The notes under the pieces are model-generated. The model was not told the DNA's origin. It searched no databases and saw nothing but the letters and a program-made list of their open reading frames with translations. Positions 5,196 to 6,558 of a stretch of 6,558 nucleotides of DNA are shown in pieces. The position numbers and the translations under genes are program-made. The DNA lies in contig JAUXBJ010000114.1 in assembly GCA_030619425.1 (NCBI GenBank), positions 1 to 6,558 of the forward strand. Direction: 5' to 3'. Positions within the stretch are counted from its first letter, which is position 1. The number at the start of each line of letters is the position of its first letter. This DNA is from a bacterium. Lineage in GTDB: Bacteria; Zixibacteria; MSB-5A5; GN15; FEB-12.

Positions 5196-6558
5196 TCACC
5201 GGAGACGCTGAAGACCGGTGGTGAAGCTATCGTGTCCATTGTCGATCTTGATTTCGGGCATATCGGTGACAAACAGCTTGAATCCGAAGCCACGATTGGA
5301 GCCGACCGGCACCCAATACAAACTGCCGCTCCAGCAGTGCAGTTTCTTGACGATATTGACCGAACTGTTGATCGTCTTGCTTTCCAGGAAGTCGTAACGC
5401 TGGGTGTAAGTTACTCTTGTTCCTTCGGTTAGGTTGAACGCCATAGTGAATTGCACGAAGAAAGAGTTGCTCTTGCTCCAGGCAGCGTCGCGCCCTGATT
5501 CGCTGTAGCGATAATCGAGTCGACAATTCCAACTGCCGCGTCCAGCGCCGCCCGATGAGCCGGCTCCCTGCCCACCAAGCTGTGAGGCCGAATCAGCGCC
5601 TCTGGGAATACCGGTATCCTCGAACAGAGGGAAAATCCCTTTAAGATTGAGGCTGGCATTGAAACTGAAGCTTTGACGAAACGGCGAGAAAAAACTCAGT
5701 TCGTCAGTATCGGGATCATAGAGGGAGTGCGTGAAATCTCCGTGAAGATTCAGATTTGGCACCGCGGTCGACTGATATGTGGTCTTGAGTATACTCCACG
5801 GTTTGTCGTCGGCTTCAAAGTTGTAACTGACGGTGGAATTCAAGGTCAGCAGGTTCAGGCTGCGTTCGTCCTCACCACTCTTGATCTTAGACATGAAATC
5901 CTGCTTGAGAGCGAATGACACCAACGAGCTTTTTCTACTCCCGGCTCCGCCACCGGCAAAGGCGCGAACCTCAGGATGACGGTCCACCTCCGGTGAATAA
6001 CTGTAGCTGACACGTGGCTCCAGTACGTGGCGCAGCCCGGTTACACCGACCACATTGGGGTGCACAGTGCCGTACAGCTTGGACGAAGCGCTCACGCCGG
6101 TACTCCAGGAATAAGTGCGGTAAGTGTCCGGGGCGATCCCGCGGGCCTCGGACTGGTCGGTGCCAAAGACCTTGAACCAGGTCTCGCTATACCGAAACGA
6201 GGGAATGATATTCATATAGTGGCCCAACGCGATTCGTGGCAGGGTGACGGCCGGGCTGTGATTCAGCTTGATGTACTGCTTGCGACTCCGATAGGAGATC
6301 GTGTCCTGAACCGTGACCGTATCGGTGGTGACCTCCCACAGACCGGTACTGTCTACGAAGACACTGTCGAGGAGAACTTCTTCATGGACAATAGTTGAGT
6401 CCGGCGTGGTGCGCGTCGAAAAGTGCTGGAGGCTTGGGGAATAGCGAAGCGTGAAATTGTGATACCACTTCTGTTGCAGCTTGCCGTCGGCGTCGCGGCT
6501 GCCGTTGCCAAATGGATAAACCGTGGGCAGGGAGATATTCAGGTTGGGGATATTATCC
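5196..6558 (-). CDS. lptD: LptD-type LPS-assembly outer-membrane protein, C-terminal part (5' end outside window)
   Basis: The reading frame is open from the right edge to the TGA at 5196-5198 (453 complete codons). TTG at 6225-6227 could be read as a start, but the frame continues upstream with the same beta-strand character (IPNLNISLPTVYPFG, WYHNFTLRYSPSLQHF, YIKLNHSPAVTLPRI), so the gene almost certainly begins beyond the window. Alternating polar and hydrophobic or aromatic residues throughout indicate a beta barrel. The C-terminal KKLHCWSGSLYWVPVGS followed by FGFKLFVTDMPEIKID resembles LptD/OstA proteins of the Bacteroidetes-Chlorobi side. LptD inserts LPS into the outer leaflet. Two Gly/Ser-rich stretches (5532-5576 and 5937-5954) are probably flexible loops. 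The last ten residues extend past the final strand and do not end in the Phe typical of many barrels. Without the N-terminal periplasmic domain the call rests on the barrel's C-terminus. Confidence 0.8.
   Translation of the reverse strand, partial: DNIPNLNISLPTVYPFGNGSRDADGKLQQKWYHNFTLRYSPSLQHFSTRTTPDSTIVHEEVLLDSVFVDSTGLWEVTTDTVTVQDTISYRSRKQYIKLNHSPAVTLPRIALGHYMNIIPSFRYSETWFKVFGTDQSEARGIAPDTYRTYSWSTGVSASSKLYGTVHPNVVGVTGLRHVLEPRVSYSYSPEVDRHPEVRAFAGGGAGSRKSSLVSFALKQDFMSKIKSGEDERSLNLLTLNSTVSYNFEADDKPWSILKTTYQSTAVPNLNLHGDFTHSLYDPDTDELSFFSPFRQSFSFNASLNLKGIFPLFEDTGIPRGADSASQLGGQGAGSSGGAGRGSWNCRLDYRYSESGRDAAWSKSNSFFVQFTMAFNLTEGTRVTYTQRYDFLESKTINSSVNIVKKLHCWSGSLYWVPVGSNRGFGFKLFVTDMPEIKIDNGHDSFTTGLQRLR
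5197..5220 (-). repeat. Inverted repeat spanning the lptD stop codon
   Basis: CACCGG (5215-5220 on the minus strand) and CCGGTG (5197-5202) form a perfect 6-bp inverted repeat around a 12-base loop. The second arm includes part of the stop codon. It could form an mRNA 3'-end hairpin that works with the weak terminator just downstream, but a 6-bp arm can also arise by chance. Confidence 0.35.

Noticed and set aside
5196..6227. Treating TTG at 6225-6227 as the start of a 343-residue protein
   Set aside because: The same frame stays open to the window edge with LptD-like beta-strand sequence, so this is an internal leucine codon of a longer gene.
6525..6532. GGGCAGGG, a match to the FtsK-orienting KOPS motif GGGNAGGG, with one more on the other strand at 5566-5573
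   Set aside because: About one match is expected by chance in this length over both strands. One on each strand shows no polarity, and both lie inside lptD.
1..6558. An undescribed defence, mobile or biosynthetic system
   Set aside because: Every substantial gene belongs to a known housekeeping family, strand and gene style are uniform, and no integrase, transposase, direct-repeat array, tRNA or atypical insertion is visible.

Overview
The window is a dense, all-minus-strand piece of a Gram-negative (diderm) bacterial chromosome. Read in the direction of transcription, from right to left, it holds the 3' part of an LptD-type outer-membrane protein gene, a small HU-family DNA-binding gene, ftsK, a lolA-like gene, rimO, and the 5' part of a membrane-anchored lytic transglycosylase gene. 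There are no tRNA or rRNA genes, mobile elements or CRISPR arrays, and no non-coding stretch over about 150 bases. LptD together with LolA implies an outer membrane with lipopolysaccharide-like glycolipid and lipoprotein traffic. The form of the LptD C-terminus (a His-Cys-Trp strand followed by a Trp-Val-Pro strand) and of the LolA-like protein recalls the Fibrobacteres-Chlorobi-Bacteroidetes side of the tree and candidate phyla such as Zixibacteria. That placement is an impression from family resemblance and was not tested by a search.

Layout. lptD (5196-6558) runs off the right edge and ends in an intergenic region of 143 bases. That region carries a weak terminator-like hairpin and then a TTGACA-type promoter for the HU gene (4777-5052). 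The HU gene has a near-ideal ribosome binding site and is closed by a textbook Rho-independent terminator (4721-4755). Only about 40 bases separate that terminator from ftsK (2366-4681). ftsK is followed after 25 bases by lolA (1723-2340). One base later comes rimO (399-1721), and three bases later the lytic transglycosylase gene (1-395), which runs off the left edge. The last four genes look like one operon with translational coupling.

How the genes fit together. The cluster joins envelope biogenesis (LptD inserts LPS, LolA carries lipoproteins, the transglycosylase cuts peptidoglycan) to chromosome handling (HU compaction, FtsK translocation at the septum) and a translation modification enzyme (RimO, methylthiolation of ribosomal protein S12). 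All six are families known from many bacteria, and I found no sign of a new defence or mobile system. The points worth a second look are small: an exact 11-base motif shared by the HU and ftsK leaders, the lack of a clear ribosome binding site for lolA and rimO, the question of where ftsK transcription starts, the FtsK DNA-reading helix, a transglycosylase with a transmembrane anchor and coiled coil, and glycine-rich inserts in the LptD barrel.
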